Source: Sphingobacteriales bacterium (GTDB lineage Bacteria > Bacteroidota > Bacteroidia > Chitinophagales > Chitinophagaceae). Taken from it: DNA of 64,000 nt. Location of the stretch: NCBI GenBank assembly GCA_003963365.1, contig RXJG01000005.1, positions 198,811 through 262,810 of the forward strand, written 5' to 3'. Shown here piece after piece: positions 52,633 to 61,557 of this stretch (the first letter of the stretch is position 1; the number at the start of each line of letters is the position of its first letter). Below the pieces are notes generated by a model. The model searched no databases. It was given only the letters and a program-made list of their open reading frames with translations, and was not told the DNA's origin. The position numbers were made by a program, and so were the translations under genes.

Positions 52633-53325
52633 ATGCAAGAACTTAATCAACAAAACAATCCACGCCGTGAATTTTTAGGTACAGTTGCTACGGGAGCGGC
52701 ATTAAGTTTGGCTGCTATGGCAAGTCCGCTGAGTGTATTTGCCGGAGCAGATAAAAATCCTGACCCTGGTGATGCTGACAAATGGTTTGATAAGATCAAT
52801 GGCAAACATCGTGTGGTGTTTGATGCTACGGAGCCGCATGACACACTTCCATTTGCATGGCCCAGAGTTTTTTTATTGACCAACCAGGCAACTGGCACGC
52901 CTGAAAAAGATTGCAGCGTAGTAGTTGTGCTAAGGCATGCTGCAATCGGGTATGCTTTTGAAGACCGGATTTGGGATCAATACCCAATAAGCCAGGTACT
53001 TAAAGCAGAAGACCCCGTTGACAAAGCCCCCACCAAGAAAAATCCATTCTGGAAACCAGCAGAGGGAAGATATAAAATTCCCGGGTTTGGTACTGTTCCA
53101 ATTGGCATTAATGAACTACAGTCAAGTGGTGTTATGTTTTGTGTATGCAATGCAGCCATGACAGTTTACAGTGCAGTGATAGCCGGGCAAATGGGCAAGA
53201 AACCAGAAGATGTATTAAAAGACTGGACAGCGGGTGTGTTACCGGGTATTCAAATTGTTCCTTCTGGTGTATGGGCTTTGGGAAGAGCACAGGAACATAA
53301 GTGTGCTTATATTTTTGCCGGTTAG
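52633..53325 (+). CDS. Tat-exported DsrE-like protein
   Basis: A protein of 230 aa. The N terminus has the twin-arginine motif in NPRREFLGTVATGAALSLAAM and a cleavage region at SVFAGA, indicating folded export. The body has two blocks, HRVVFDATEPHDTLPFAWPRVFLLTNQATG and VVVVLRHAAIGYAFEDRIW, and then VMFCVCNAAMTVYSAVIAGQ, VLPGIQIVPSGVWALGRAQEHKCAYIFAG. The FxVCxxAM...LPGxxxVPxGxxxxxxxQ...YI pattern matches the Sec-exported neighbour at 52044, so both are DsrE-like. Its function is unknown; sulfur chemistry is inferred from the conserved Cys and the adjacent TsdA-like cytochrome. Confidence 0.7.
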   Translation: MQELNQQNNPRREFLGTVATGAALSLAAMASPLSVFAGADKNPDPGDADKWFDKINGKHRVVFDATEPHDTLPFAWPRVFLLTNQATGTPEKDCSVVVVLRHAAIGYAFEDRIWDQYPISQVLKAEDPVDKAPTKKNPFWKPAEGRYKIPGFGTVPIGINELQSSGVMFCVCNAAMTVYSAVIAGQMGKKPEDVLKDWTAGVLPGIQIVPSGVWALGRAQEHKCAYIFAG

Positions 53326-53380
53326 TTTAGTTTCATCATGATTCCTAAAACAAATGCAGGTGATCAATTCAGCTGCATTT

Positions 53381-54334
53381 TTATTTTATAGCATAGATGA
53401 TAGGTGGATAAGGTCCATACTTATGTTGCTGTTCAGTAAAACTATCAGCATACGGACCGAATGGATAATCCACCGATTTCTTTTTTATATCCGGCCAGTC
53501 CTGTGTAAAATTTTTCTCTGGTCTTGGTTGCGAAGCAATAAAAGCAGCCACATCCCATGCTTCTTCATCTGTAAGCTGTGGATCTTTATAGGTTATACCA
53601 TAAGGCATATTAGCTTTTATAAACCCAGCCAGCTTACTAATACGGTACATGCCTGCTGCATTGTTATAACTATATTCGCCCCATAATGGCGGATAAATGT
53701 ATTCTGAAGAATCCCATGCCAGCAATCCTTCCCCATTTAAACCATGACAACGCTGGCAAACGGCATTATAAACCATTTTTCCTTTCAACGGATCGGCTGA
53801 TCTTGTTAAATAATTTAATTCTTTTGTGCCTGCACCAACCGGTTTTGTGCCCTTGGGAACATTGTTGCCAAGCCATTTTAAATAGGCCACCATGGCCCGC
53901 ATTTCTTTAGAAGCACTGTCAATAGGTTTACCATTCAAACTTCTTTGCATGCAGTCATTAATTCTGAACTCAATTGATTCAATAATACCGCTTCTTGGAC
54001 GATAGGTTGGATATACTGAAGCTACTGCTGAAAAACAATTACCAAAAGGTTTGGTACCTGCTTCTATATGACAGTTCTGGCAATTCATTCCATTGGTGAT
54101 GGAGGCTATTTTTCCGCCGGGTCCAAAATAGAAGGCTGTATTGGCAATTAAATCCTTTCCATAACGTATTAAATTACCCTCCCCGTTGTATGGCAATTCA
54201 TTAATATCGGGAGCCTGCCATTCCTTTGCGTTTTTGAAAGAAGTATGACGAGGAATCACACTGGCTCCAATAATCACTGTTGTAAGCAAAAAAAGCAAAC
54301 AGGGAAACCAGTTATATCGTACAAAATGAAACAT
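53381..54334 (-). CDS. TsdA-like diheme cytochrome c (thiosulfate dehydrogenase family)
   Basis: A protein of 317 aa with an N-terminal signal or anchor segment (FPCLLFLLTTVIIGASV). Heme 1 is CQNCH (Cys85-His89), followed by IEAGTKPFGNC with Cys100, a candidate axial thiolate, and ASVYPTYRPRSGIIESIEFRINDCMQRSLNGKPI. Heme 2 is CQRCHG (Cys193-His197), followed by YPPLWGEYSYNNAAGMYRISKLAGFIKANMPYG and VAAFIASQPRPEKNF. This order and wording match TsdA, which couples thiosulfate and tetrathionate. Activity cannot be read from sequence alone. It converges on the Tat-exported DsrE-like gene. Confidence 0.82.
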   Translation of the reverse strand: MFHFVRYNWFPCLLFLLTTVIIGASVIPRHTSFKNAKEWQAPDINELPYNGEGNLIRYGKDLIANTAFYFGPGGKIASITNGMNCQNCHIEAGTKPFGNCFSAVASVYPTYRPRSGIIESIEFRINDCMQRSLNGKPIDSASKEMRAMVAYLKWLGNNVPKGTKPVGAGTKELNYLTRSADPLKGKMVYNAVCQRCHGLNGEGLLAWDSSEYIYPPLWGEYSYNNAAGMYRISKLAGFIKANMPYGITYKDPQLTDEEAWDVAAFIASQPRPEKNFTQDWPDIKKKSVDYPFGPYADSFTEQQHKYGPYPPIIYAIK

Positions 54335-54430
54335 GTTTGTTGATAAAATATTTCAAGTTACATTTTTTGACTTTCTTACCGGAAAGAATAATTTTTAAAA
54401 CTGAAACACTGATTTATTTTTGAAAAAAAA

Positions 54431-55027
54431 TTGCTCCCGTTATATTATCAAAACGAATTAAGAGAAGCAGGCTGTGATGAAGCAGGCAGGGGTTGCCTGG
54501 CAGGACCCGTATTTGCCGCGGCTGTGGTTTTGCCCCAAAATTTTTATCATCCTTTATTAAACGATTCCAAACAGGTAAGTGAAAATAACCGTAACGAGTT
54601 AAGAACCTTTATTGAGTTAAATGCCGTTGCTTATGGAGTTGCTATGGTAGATAATGAAGAAATTGATAAAATTAATATTCTGAAAGCATCGTTTAAGGCA
54701 ATGCACCTTGCTATTGACCAATTAAGCATAAAACCACAATTACTACTGATTGATGGCAATCGTTTTATAAAATATAAAAGAACGCCGCATGAATGTATCA
54801 TTAAAGGCGATGCAAAATTTGCCTCTATTGCAGCCGCCAGCATTCTGGCCAAAACGTATCGTGATGAATATATGCTGAAGCTGCATGAAGCATTTCCACA
54901 ATATGCCTGGAATACCAACAAAGGGTATGGAACAAAAGAGCATAGAAAAGCTATTGAGCTGTTTGGCATTTCACCTTACCATCGTAAAACTTTTGGTATC
55001 ATAACCGGCCAGGCAGAGCTTTTCTGA
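54431..55027 (+). CDS. rnhB: Ribonuclease HII
   Basis: A protein of 198 aa. The only usable start is TTG at 54431, since the frame has a stop at 54410 and no ATG between. The catalytic motif [21 protein letters not shown] supplies Asp-Glu-Gly-Arg, with further acidic residues in LLIDGN and [11 protein letters not shown]. The C-terminal [34 protein letters not shown] is typical. It removes ribonucleotides from DNA and cuts RNA-DNA hybrids. Confidence 0.93.
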   Translation: MLPLYYQNELREAGCDEAGRGCLAGPVFAAAVVLPQNFYHPLLNDSKQVSENNRNELRTFIELNAVAYGVAMVDNEEIDKINILKASFKAMHLAIDQLSIKPQLLLIDGNRFIKYKRTPHECIIKGDAKFASIAAASILAKTYRDEYMLKLHEAFPQYAWNTNKGYGTKEHRKAIELFGISPYHRKTFGIITGQAELF

Positions 55028-55106
55028 ATTTTTTTATACCATATTAAACCCGGAAGTACTACCAAGATCATATTCCCGTTATAAGCCTGTAACAAAAAAC
55101 ATAACC

Positions 55107-55418
55107 ATGAAACTCAAATTTTTCTTTGCCACACTCATTCTTTTGGCTTTTGCCACTACTGCTGCCAATGCGCAGGTCCGTAAACATGCTCTTATCCAGA
55201 GACAACGTATTAGACAAGGCGTAAAAAGCGGGGAGCTCACTACACAAGAAGCAAAAAACTTAGCACGGGATCAAAAAGAAATTCATAAGGAGATAAAAGA
55301 AGCAAAAACAGACGATGGGAAGATAGACAGACAGGAAAGAAAAGAAATTCGTAAAGAAGAAAGACAGGAAAGCCGTAAGATCTATCGTAAAAAGCATAAT
55401 GCCAGAGACAGAGGTTAA
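55107..55418 (+). CDS. Small exported, highly charged protein
   Basis: A protein of 103 aa. The signal peptide ends ATTAANAQ. The mature part is nearly all charged helices: RQRIRQGVKSGELTTQEAKNLARDQKEIHKEIKEAK, then TDDGKIDRQERKEI, which resembles a degenerate EF-hand loop, and RKEERQESRKIYRKKHNARD. Proteins with this pattern are common exported proteins in Bacteroidota, without known function. A terminator follows at 55441. Confidence 0.65.
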   Translation: MKLKFFFATLILLAFATTAANAQVRKHALIQRQRIRQGVKSGELTTQEAKNLARDQKEIHKEIKEAKTDDGKIDRQERKEIRKEERQESRKIYRKKHNARDRG

Positions 55419-55440
55419 GATACATCCACAACTGTACAGT

Positions 55441-55475
55441 AAATCGTCCTGTTCCTTAGCGGGGCGATTTTTTTT
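55441..55475 (+). terminator. Intrinsic terminator after the charged protein gene
   Basis: AAATCG-TCC pairs with GGG-CGATTT, followed by a run of Ts. It lies between convergent genes. Confidence 0.65.
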
Positions 55476-56082
55476 ATTCCACCCATCTACCTAATCCTTC
55501 CCTGGTAAGCACCGGAATTTCGCCGGTACAATCAATAATGGTGGAAGGAATAATACCTCCAATGCCTCCATCCACTACAATATCTACCAGTTTATTAAAT
55601 TTTTTGTAAATCCATTCCGGGTCAGTGTATTCTTCAATCAAATCTCCGGGTAGTGATGCACTTAAAACAGGATGACCCAATTGTTCCACTATCGTTTGGG
55701 TAATGATGTTATCAGGCACCCTTAAACCTATAGTATCTTTTTTACTCTTCAAGATTTTAGGTACTTCTTTGCTGGCTGGTAAAATAAAAGTATAAGGGCC
55801 GGGTAAATAATTTTTTAATAACCGAAAAACGGGGGTGGAAATGGGTTTGGTGTATTTGCTCAAATCAGATAAATCATGACAGATAAAAGAAAGCTGGGCT
55901 TTAGATGGTTCCACATTTTTAATGCTGCAAATACGTTCAATGGCTTTATGCTGAAAAATATCGCCCCCTAATCCGTATATTGTATCAGTAGGATAAATAA
56001 TAATTCCTCCGCTTAATAAACAATCCGTGATCGTTTTTAAATATCTCGGCTGCGGGTTTTTTGGATGAAGATGAAGCAGCAT
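55474..56082 (-). CDS. Sua5/YciO/YrdC-type threonylcarbamoyl-AMP synthase
   Basis: A protein of 202 aa with the YrdC fold: GGIIIYPTDTIYGLGGDIF at the start, RICSIKNVEPSKAQLSFICHDLSDLSKY, LLKNYLPGPYTFILPAS, IGLRVPDN, HPVLSASLPGD and GIIPSTIIDCTGEIPVLTREGLG. The KRxxxKP-like element is reduced (SIKNVEPSKAQ), as in YciO-type members, so assignment between TsaC/Sua5 and YciO is open. The TsaC branch makes the t6A37 precursor for tRNA. Confidence 0.82.
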   Translation of the reverse strand: MLLHLHPKNPQPRYLKTITDCLLSGGIIIYPTDTIYGLGGDIFQHKAIERICSIKNVEPSKAQLSFICHDLSDLSKYTKPISTPVFRLLKNYLPGPYTFILPASKEVPKILKSKKDTIGLRVPDNIITQTIVEQLGHPVLSASLPGDLIEEYTDPEWIYKKFNKLVDIVVDGGIGGIIPSTIIDCTGEIPVLTREGLGRWVE

Positions 56083-56206
56083 AATACTATAAAATTAAAA
56101 CTAAAATCAATGTAAAGCCGTACATCCAAAAGCCACTATATATTTGTTGTCAAATTCTGGTATTTCATTATCAACCTGTTTTATCTTTATACATATTTTA
56201 AGTATT

Positions 56207-57082
56207 ATGAAATTAACCACGATTGATACTTTTGATACTATCAGTGCTGCTGATTTTCAAGAACATTATTACAATCCGGGCAAGCCGGTAGTAATAAAAA
56301 GACTTTCACACCAGTGGCCAGCTTTTTATAAGTGGGATTGGGATTATTTTATAAACATTGTGGGTGATAAAGAAGTAGGTGTATACAATAACATAAAAAG
56401 CGATGCTTATACACCAATAAATGCCGCTGATGGATACATGAAGTTTGGAGACTACTTACAACAGGTGAGAAAGGGTCCGCTGGAACTTCGCATTTTCCTT
56501 TTCAATATATTTCAACATGCTCCGCAAATCGTCAATGATTTTACATGGCCCGACGAACTGATGAGTGGTTTTGTAAAAAAATATCCTATGTTATTTGTGG
56601 GTGGTGCAGGTTCGATAACACATATGCATTATGATATTGACATGTCTCATATTTTACACACACAGTTTGCCGGGAAAAAAAGAGCCTTACTTTTCCCATA
56701 CGAAGAGGGAGCTAAACTTTACCATAAGCCATGGGAAGTATTGTGTATTCCAAATTTTTCCAATTACCATACTCAATTTGATTATGAAAGCTTTCCTGCT
56801 ACCAAATTAGCAAATGGATACGAAGTAATTCTTGACCATGGTGATACCTTATTTATGCCGGCTGGTTATTGGCATCATATGGAATATATCGACAGTGGTT
56901 TTGCCATGAGTCTGAGAGCACTGCAACCATCTTTAAGTGGAAAATTAGATGGTGTATGGCGTTTATTTGGAATGAGAAATATTGATAACTTAATGAAAAA
57001 AACGGCCCCCGAATGGTGGTACAATTATAAAAAAGAAAAGACCTTTGCTGCAGCGAATAAAGAATTATCTTTAGCAGGATAA
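56207..57082 (+). CDS. JmjC/cupin-like oxygenase-type protein
   Basis: A protein of 291 aa. The ATG at 56207 (MKLTTIDTFDTISAADFQ) is preferred over an upstream in-frame ATG at 56144. The cupin_8 / factor-inhibiting-HIF pattern is clear: EHYYNPGKPVVIKRLSHQWPAFYKW, MLFVGGAGSITHMHYDIDMSHILHTQFAGKKRALLFPYEE with the HxD iron motif (H-Y-D), and LFMPAGYWHHMEYIDSGFAMSLRA with the second His. The fold is an iron(II)/2-oxoglutarate oxygenase that hydroxylates proteins or small substrates. The substrate is unknown. Confidence 0.85.
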   Translation: MKLTTIDTFDTISAADFQEHYYNPGKPVVIKRLSHQWPAFYKWDWDYFINIVGDKEVGVYNNIKSDAYTPINAADGYMKFGDYLQQVRKGPLELRIFLFNIFQHAPQIVNDFTWPDELMSGFVKKYPMLFVGGAGSITHMHYDIDMSHILHTQFAGKKRALLFPYEEGAKLYHKPWEVLCIPNFSNYHTQFDYESFPATKLANGYEVILDHGDTLFMPAGYWHHMEYIDSGFAMSLRALQPSLSGKLDGVWRLFGMRNIDNLMKKTAPEWWYNYKKEKTFAAANKELSLAG

Positions 57083-57233
57083 ACTGGTATTTTAGCAGTA
57101 TACTTGCAAATATGAACAGGAGCGTTTATTTTTACCGTCCTTAACGATTACATCTCCTTACTTCTCCAATTTCCCAATTAACAATTTCCAATCTCCATTG
57201 CAATAATAACCGTTTGCAATAATTAAGTATTTA

Positions 57234-57803
57234 ATGATTAGGAAATTAACATACGGGGCTCACTATTTTAAGCTACTTGTACTATCGATAGCCTGCTTAA
57301 TAGCTATGGTCTCTGTTTACGGCGCTGATATTCATCAATTGCAGGATATTTCCATTACAAATAACAAAAATAAAATAACAATCAGCTGGTCAGCAACCGC
57401 ACAGCAGGCAGATGTATATTATGAAATTGAAAAAGCTGGCCAGGATAAGGTATTTAAAACTGCCGGCATACTTTTTCCCCGCAAAGAAGATTTAAACAAA
57501 GCCGCTTATACTTTTAAAGACATCATCCGGCATACAGGTACTGATAAGATCATTTATTACAGGGTAAAACAGGTAAATGCTAATGGTACTGCCAATTACA
57601 GTCCCATAAAAGCTGTTTACCTTAAAAGAAACAAAGTGATAAACATCGGAGAAACTGTTCTTGTCAATAACGGTATACACAGGTACTCTTATCAACCATT
57701 AAAATGTTTAAATGATTACAAAACAAATTACATGATGGCAAGAATTTTGAGGCATAATTTTAATTATTTGAATAGTTATAATAAAACATATCCATTGATA
57801 TAA
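57234..57803 (+). CDS. Exported fibronectin-III-like protein, possibly truncated
   Basis: A protein of 189 aa with a signal peptide (LLVLSIACLIAMVSVYG). One fibronectin-III-like domain follows, LQDISITNNKNKITISWSATAQQADVYYEIEKAG and YYRVKQVNANGTANYSPIKAVYLKR. After about residue 150 the sequence becomes Asn/Tyr-rich without pattern. Proteins with this start normally end in a T9SS sorting domain, absent here but present as a remnant at 59450. A terminator at 57831 closes the unit. Truncation is inference. Confidence 0.55.
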   Translation: MIRKLTYGAHYFKLLVLSIACLIAMVSVYGADIHQLQDISITNNKNKITISWSATAQQADVYYEIEKAGQDKVFKTAGILFPRKEDLNKAAYTFKDIIRHTGTDKIIYYRVKQVNANGTANYSPIKAVYLKRNKVINIGETVLVNNGIHRYSYQPLKCLNDYKTNYMMARILRHNFNYLNSYNKTYPLI

Positions 57804-57830
57804 TCTTTTTTGTGGTTTCAGAGGTAAGCA

Positions 57831-57866
57831 AAGGGCTCCGATGTCTATCGGGGCCTTACTTTTTTC
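57831..57866 (+). terminator. Intrinsic terminator after the fibronectin-like gene
   Basis: A stem of about 11 bp (AGGGCTCCGAT with ATCGGGGCCTT, including wobble pairs) and a 4-nt loop, then TACTTTTTT. Confidence 0.65.
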
Positions 57867-57887
57867 ATGACGAGTCAGTAACTAAAA

Positions 57888-57914
57888 GAAAAAAGCCCCT
57901 GCAATTACAGGGGC
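57888..57914 (-). terminator. Intrinsic terminator of korB
   Basis: GCCCCTG and CAGGGGC form a 7-bp stem with a 6-nt loop. On the minus strand it is followed by a run of Ts. It is 25 bases past the korB stop. Confidence 0.7.
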
Positions 57915-57938
57915 CGGGCAATTACGTATAAGATCTTT

Positions 57939-58967
57939 TTATTTAATTATCCAGTTTTCGTTTCCTTTCAACAATTTGTCCAAATTGCCTTTTCCTTTGG
58001 TTGACTGTATTTCCTCTATTTGCAAACGCATCACATCTTCGTAACAGGCTCTTTCCGTTTCATAAAAAACTCCAAAAGGTCTTGGTAAATGTCCTTCACT
58101 TTTTGGATTATCAAATAAACGGACCAATATCTGAGCTTTATAAAAATCTCTTTCGTCGTGCACCCACAATTCATCTGCCGAACCTCCATTTTCCAAATCA
58201 ACTACTACCGGTGTAAACCCATCCAGTTTAATACCCTTGTTTTTGTTTGCACCAAAGATCAACGGCTTACCGTTTTCCAGGAAGAGTGTTTCTTCCAGCT
58301 TAGTTCCTTTTTCAGTGAAGATTTCAAATGCCCCATCATTAAAGATGTTGCAGTTTTGATATATTTCAAGAAAGGAAGCTCCTTTATGATTATTAGCCCG
58401 GGTAAGCATTTCCTGCAGATGTTTTGGATCACGGTCCATACTTCTTGCAACAAAAGTAGCGTCAGCTCCCATTGCCAGTGCTAATGGATTAAAAGGGTGA
58501 TCGATGCTTCCAAAAGGAGTTGATTTGGTAATCTTATGCTCTTCGGAAGTAGGAGAATATTGTCCTTTTGTTAAACCATAAATCTGGTTATTAAACAACA
58601 GGATATTAATATCAAAATTTCTTCTGATTAAATGAATGGTATGATTTCCTCCGATACTTAAACTATCACCATCACCGGTAACCACCCATACGCTTAATTC
58701 AGGCCGGGACGCTTTGAGTCCGGAAGCAATTGCTGTAGCCCTTCCGTGTATAGAGTGCATTCCGTACGTATTCATATAATACGGAAAACGGCTGCTGCAA
58801 CCGATACCTGAAATAATAACAATGTTTTCTCTTGGGATGCCGATAGATGGCATTACTTTTTGCACCTGCGCTAAAATGGAATAATCACCACAACCTGGGC
58901 ACCAGCGTACTTCCTGGTCTGTTTGAAAATCTTTTGCGGTTAACGGAGCTGTTGTTACCTGGGACAT
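57939..58967 (-). CDS. korB: 2-oxoacid:ferredoxin oxidoreductase, beta subunit
   Basis: A protein of 342 aa. It is the thiamine-diphosphate subunit: VRWCPGCGDYSILAQVQ, IISGIGCSSRFPYYMNTYGMHSIHGRATAIASGLK, WVVTGDGDSLSIGGNHTIHLIRRN (metal and TPP motif GDGD...N), NNQIYGLTKGQYSPTS and FNDGAFEIFTEKG. It oxidatively decarboxylates 2-oxoglutarate or a similar 2-oxoacid with ferredoxin, together with an alpha subunit. The alpha gene usually lies just upstream; here only an AhpD-like gene is found there. Confidence 0.93.
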   Translation of the reverse strand: MSQVTTAPLTAKDFQTDQEVRWCPGCGDYSILAQVQKVMPSIGIPRENIVIISGIGCSSRFPYYMNTYGMHSIHGRATAIASGLKASRPELSVWVVTGDGDSLSIGGNHTIHLIRRNFDINILLFNNQIYGLTKGQYSPTSEEHKITKSTPFGSIDHPFNPLALAMGADATFVARSMDRDPKHLQEMLTRANNHKGASFLEIYQNCNIFNDGAFEIFTEKGTKLEETLFLENGKPLIFGANKNKGIKLDGFTPVVVDLENGGSADELWVHDERDFYKAQILVRLFDNPKSEGHLPRPFGVFYETERACYEDVMRLQIEEIQSTKGKGNLDKLLKGNENWIIK

Positions 58968-59031
58968 TGATTAAATTGGATTAACGTTAATAAATCATCA
59001 AATTTCGTTATAAATCAGCAATTATGGAAAA

Positions 59032-59400
59032 TCATTTTGGTTGATTTTGTAATTCTTCCCAATATTCGGCGGCCCGGCGGGTATGCGGGATAACAATGGT
59101 GCCACCTACGATATTTGCCACAGCAAATATTTCGTACATCTGCTCTGTATTTATTCCCAACTCATGGCACTTCCCAAGATGGTATTTGATACAATCGTCA
59201 CAACGAAGCACCATACTGGCTACCAGTCCCAGCATCTCTTTGGTTTTTTTGTCCAGTGCCCCATCTTCGTAAGTGTTGGTGTCGAGGTTCCATAACCGCT
59301 TCATCACCAGGTTATTTTTGCTTAAGATTACCTCATTCATTTGTTCCCTGTAATCGTTAAATTCTTTTATTAATGACATGCTTTTCAGGATTTTACTCAA
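59032..59400 (-). CDS. AhpD-like/carboxymuconolactone decarboxylase family protein
   Basis: A protein of 122 aa. The redox core reads MVLRCDDCIKYHLGKCHELGI, the CxxC-xxxH arrangement of AhpD-type peroxidase proteins, with EMLGLVASM before it and YEIFAVANIVGGTIVIPHTRRAAEYWEEL after it. It probably acts as a thiol redox protein in the cytosol. A second Met at residue 8 (MSLIKEF) is also a possible start. It lies 64 bases upstream of korB on the same strand. Confidence 0.85.
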   Translation of the reverse strand: MSKILKSMSLIKEFNDYREQMNEVILSKNNLVMKRLWNLDTNTYEDGALDKKTKEMLGLVASMVLRCDDCIKYHLGKCHELGINTEQMYEIFAVANIVGGTIVIPHTRRAAEYWEELQNQPK

Positions 59401-59449
59401 AAGTATTTAATTCCTTTTAAGTGTAAATAGTAGTACCACGAGTTTATAA

Positions 59450-59635
59450 AATTTTTTATGCCACAATGTTTTTATTTCCCAGGCTCCGTTACTGGCAAAT
59501 AAATTAATCAAACCTGTAAACGGGTATTATGTTTCTAATATGCAGTTGCAGGGATTGCAAAGAGGTATTTATTCCATTACTATCATCAATAAAGAATCAG
59601 GTGAAAGGGTTTCGCAGAAAATAACTGTGCTATAA
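59450..59635 (+). pseudogene. Remnant of a T9SS C-terminal sorting domain
   Basis: This open frame of 61 codons has no usable start at its beginning (stop at 59447-59449). It reads ...NMQLQGLQRGIYSITIINKE then SGERVSQKITVL-stop. The GxYSITI plus final KITVL pattern is that of type A T9SS sorting domains, which occur only at the C termini of large secreted proteins. It is therefore the tail of a deleted or displaced gene. A terminator follows. Confidence 0.65.
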
Positions 59636-59664
59636 TTTTTATCTTCATAACACAGGTACATAAT

Positions 59665-59695
59665 AAAAGAGCCCCGTTATTTACGGAGCTCTTTT
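59665..59695. terminator. Bidirectional terminator
   Basis: AAAAGAGC-CCG and CGG-GCTCTTTT form a stem with one mismatch and a 7-nt loop, with A/T runs on each side. It serves the T9SS remnant and the acyl-CoA dehydrogenase gene. Confidence 0.65.
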
Positions 59696-59714
59696 GCTTT
59701 TGCAGCTATAAAGT

Positions 59715-61508
59715 TTATAGCGGATATTTTCCATCACTGATGAGCTTATCAGCTATTCTTCTTCTTGCATCTTTAGTGTTGTAAGCAGCTGCTTTGGTAA
59801 ATCTTTTTAACCCAAGCAACATCATACGTTGTTCATCACCTTCTGCAAAACCATTAATAGCATCAGCCCCGTTTTTATTGATCCTCGCCGCTGCATCGGT
59901 TAAATAGACTTTCATTATATCATATTGCATACGGCAATTTTCTTCTCCTTTTGTTTCCGTCATCTTCATTACTCTTAACAAAGCACTTTCAGCGTTGTAG
60001 GCATCAATCGCCATATCGGCAATATTCATCAGTATTTCCTGCTCACTGTCTATCTTCATCATTAATTTCTGAACAGCAGCCCCGGCCACCATCAATATTG
60101 CTTTTTTAAAATTGCCGATTAGTTTCCTTTCTGCTGCAAATGGAGTATCATCTCCGCTGCCAAAATCCGGAATACTCATTAATTCTTTTGCTACAGCCAT
60201 TGCGGGCCCCATTAAATCTAACCTTCCTTTTAAAGCTCTTTTCAACGTCATATCTAATGTAAGCAGGCGGTTGATTTCATTGGTGCCTTCATAAATCCGG
60301 TTAATTCGACTATCACGATAAGCCCGGCTTACAGGATATTCATCACTAAAGCCATTTCCACCATGTATCTGCACTGCTTCATCCACTACATAATCCAGTA
60401 CTTCGCTTCCAAATACTTTTAACATAGCACATTCAATAGCATATTCTTCAGCTGCCCCTAATAATGCTTCATTAAAAGGTTTTCCGCTCTGAAGCAATTC
60501 TACTTCTTTATCATCAATCCACTTGGCAGCTCTGTATAATGCACTCTCACAAACCCAGCTGCGTGTGGCCATTTCAGCCAGCTTATATTTAATTGCACCA
60601 AAGTTGGCTATCGGGGTTTTAAACTGCTCTCTTGTTTTAGCATATTCAATGGAAGTATTTAATGTTCTTTTAGAACCACCTAATGCAGCGGCACATAGTT
60701 TCAATCTTCCAATATTGAGAATGTTAAATGCTATTACGTGTCCTTTGCCAATTTCACCTAATACATTTTCAACCGGAACTTTACAATCCTGGAAATACAA
60801 TTGAACAGTTGAAGATCCTTTAATGCCCATTTTATGTTCTTCCGGCCCCTGTGTAAATCCTTCCATTCCTCTTTCTATAATAAATCCCGTAAAATCTTTT
60901 CCATCTATTTTGGCAAATACTGTATATACATCTGCAAAGCCCCCATTGGTAATCCAGCATTTTTGCCCGTTAAGAATATAATACTTGCCATCTGCTGAAA
61001 GTTTGGCTGTGGTTTTTGCACCCAATGCATCACTTCCACTATTAGGTTCTGTTAAGCCATAAGCACCTTTCCACTCACCGGTAGCTAATTTGGGGATGTA
61101 TTTTTTCTTTTGCTCTTCCGTACCAAAATATAAAATGGGTAAAGTACCAATACCCGTATGTGCAGCAACAGCAACAGAGAAAGAGAATCCACCTCCCAAT
61201 GCTTCATTCACTAATGTAGAAGTAATAAAATCTTTACCCAATCCTCCAAACTCTTCTGGGATGGAACTTCCCAATAAACCCTGCTCACCTGCCTTTACCA
61301 TTAATGAGGGCATCAAACCCTGCTCCATTTTATCAATTCTATCAATAACTGGTAACACTTCTGTATCCAGGAACTGAACGCACATATCTTTTACCATTTG
61401 CTGTTCCTCGTTAAAGTCTTCAGGAATAAAAGTATCCTGTGTGGTGCTTTCTTTAATGAGCCATTCTCCACCTTTGAGAGAAGTTTTTAATTCGGTTACG
61501 CTGCTCAT
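59715..61508 (-). CDS. Acyl-CoA dehydrogenase
   Basis: A protein of 597 aa, longer than the usual 380 because of a C-terminal extension typical of the very-long-chain-like group. Flavin and substrate motifs: LLGSSIPEEFGGLGKDF, GAYGLTEPNSGSDALGAKTTA, CWITNGGFADVYTVFAKI, LCAAALGGSKRTLNTSIEYAKTREQF, VQIHGGNGFSDEYPVSRAYRDSRINRIYEGTNEINRLL. The Glu in YEGTNEI is the probable catalytic base. It takes the first step of beta-oxidation. The MarR gene upstream is a plausible regulator. Confidence 0.94.
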   Translation of the reverse strand: MSSVTELKTSLKGGEWLIKESTTQDTFIPEDFNEEQQMVKDMCVQFLDTEVLPVIDRIDKMEQGLMPSLMVKAGEQGLLGSSIPEEFGGLGKDFITSTLVNEALGGGFSFSVAVAAHTGIGTLPILYFGTEEQKKKYIPKLATGEWKGAYGLTEPNSGSDALGAKTTAKLSADGKYYILNGQKCWITNGGFADVYTVFAKIDGKDFTGFIIERGMEGFTQGPEEHKMGIKGSSTVQLYFQDCKVPVENVLGEIGKGHVIAFNILNIGRLKLCAAALGGSKRTLNTSIEYAKTREQFKTPIANFGAIKYKLAEMATRSWVCESALYRAAKWIDDKEVELLQSGKPFNEALLGAAEEYAIECAMLKVFGSEVLDYVVDEAVQIHGGNGFSDEYPVSRAYRDSRINRIYEGTNEINRLLTLDMTLKRALKGRLDLMGPAMAVAKELMSIPDFGSGDDTPFAAERKLIGNFKKAILMVAGAAVQKLMMKIDSEQEILMNIADMAIDAYNAESALLRVMKMTETKGEENCRMQYDIMKVYLTDAAARINKNGADAINGFAEGDEQRMMLLGLKRFTKAAAYNTKDARRRIADKLISDGKYPL

Positions 61509-61557
61509 ACAATTGTTTTTAGTGGTTATTAAAAATATTTTATTTATTAATTATGGG

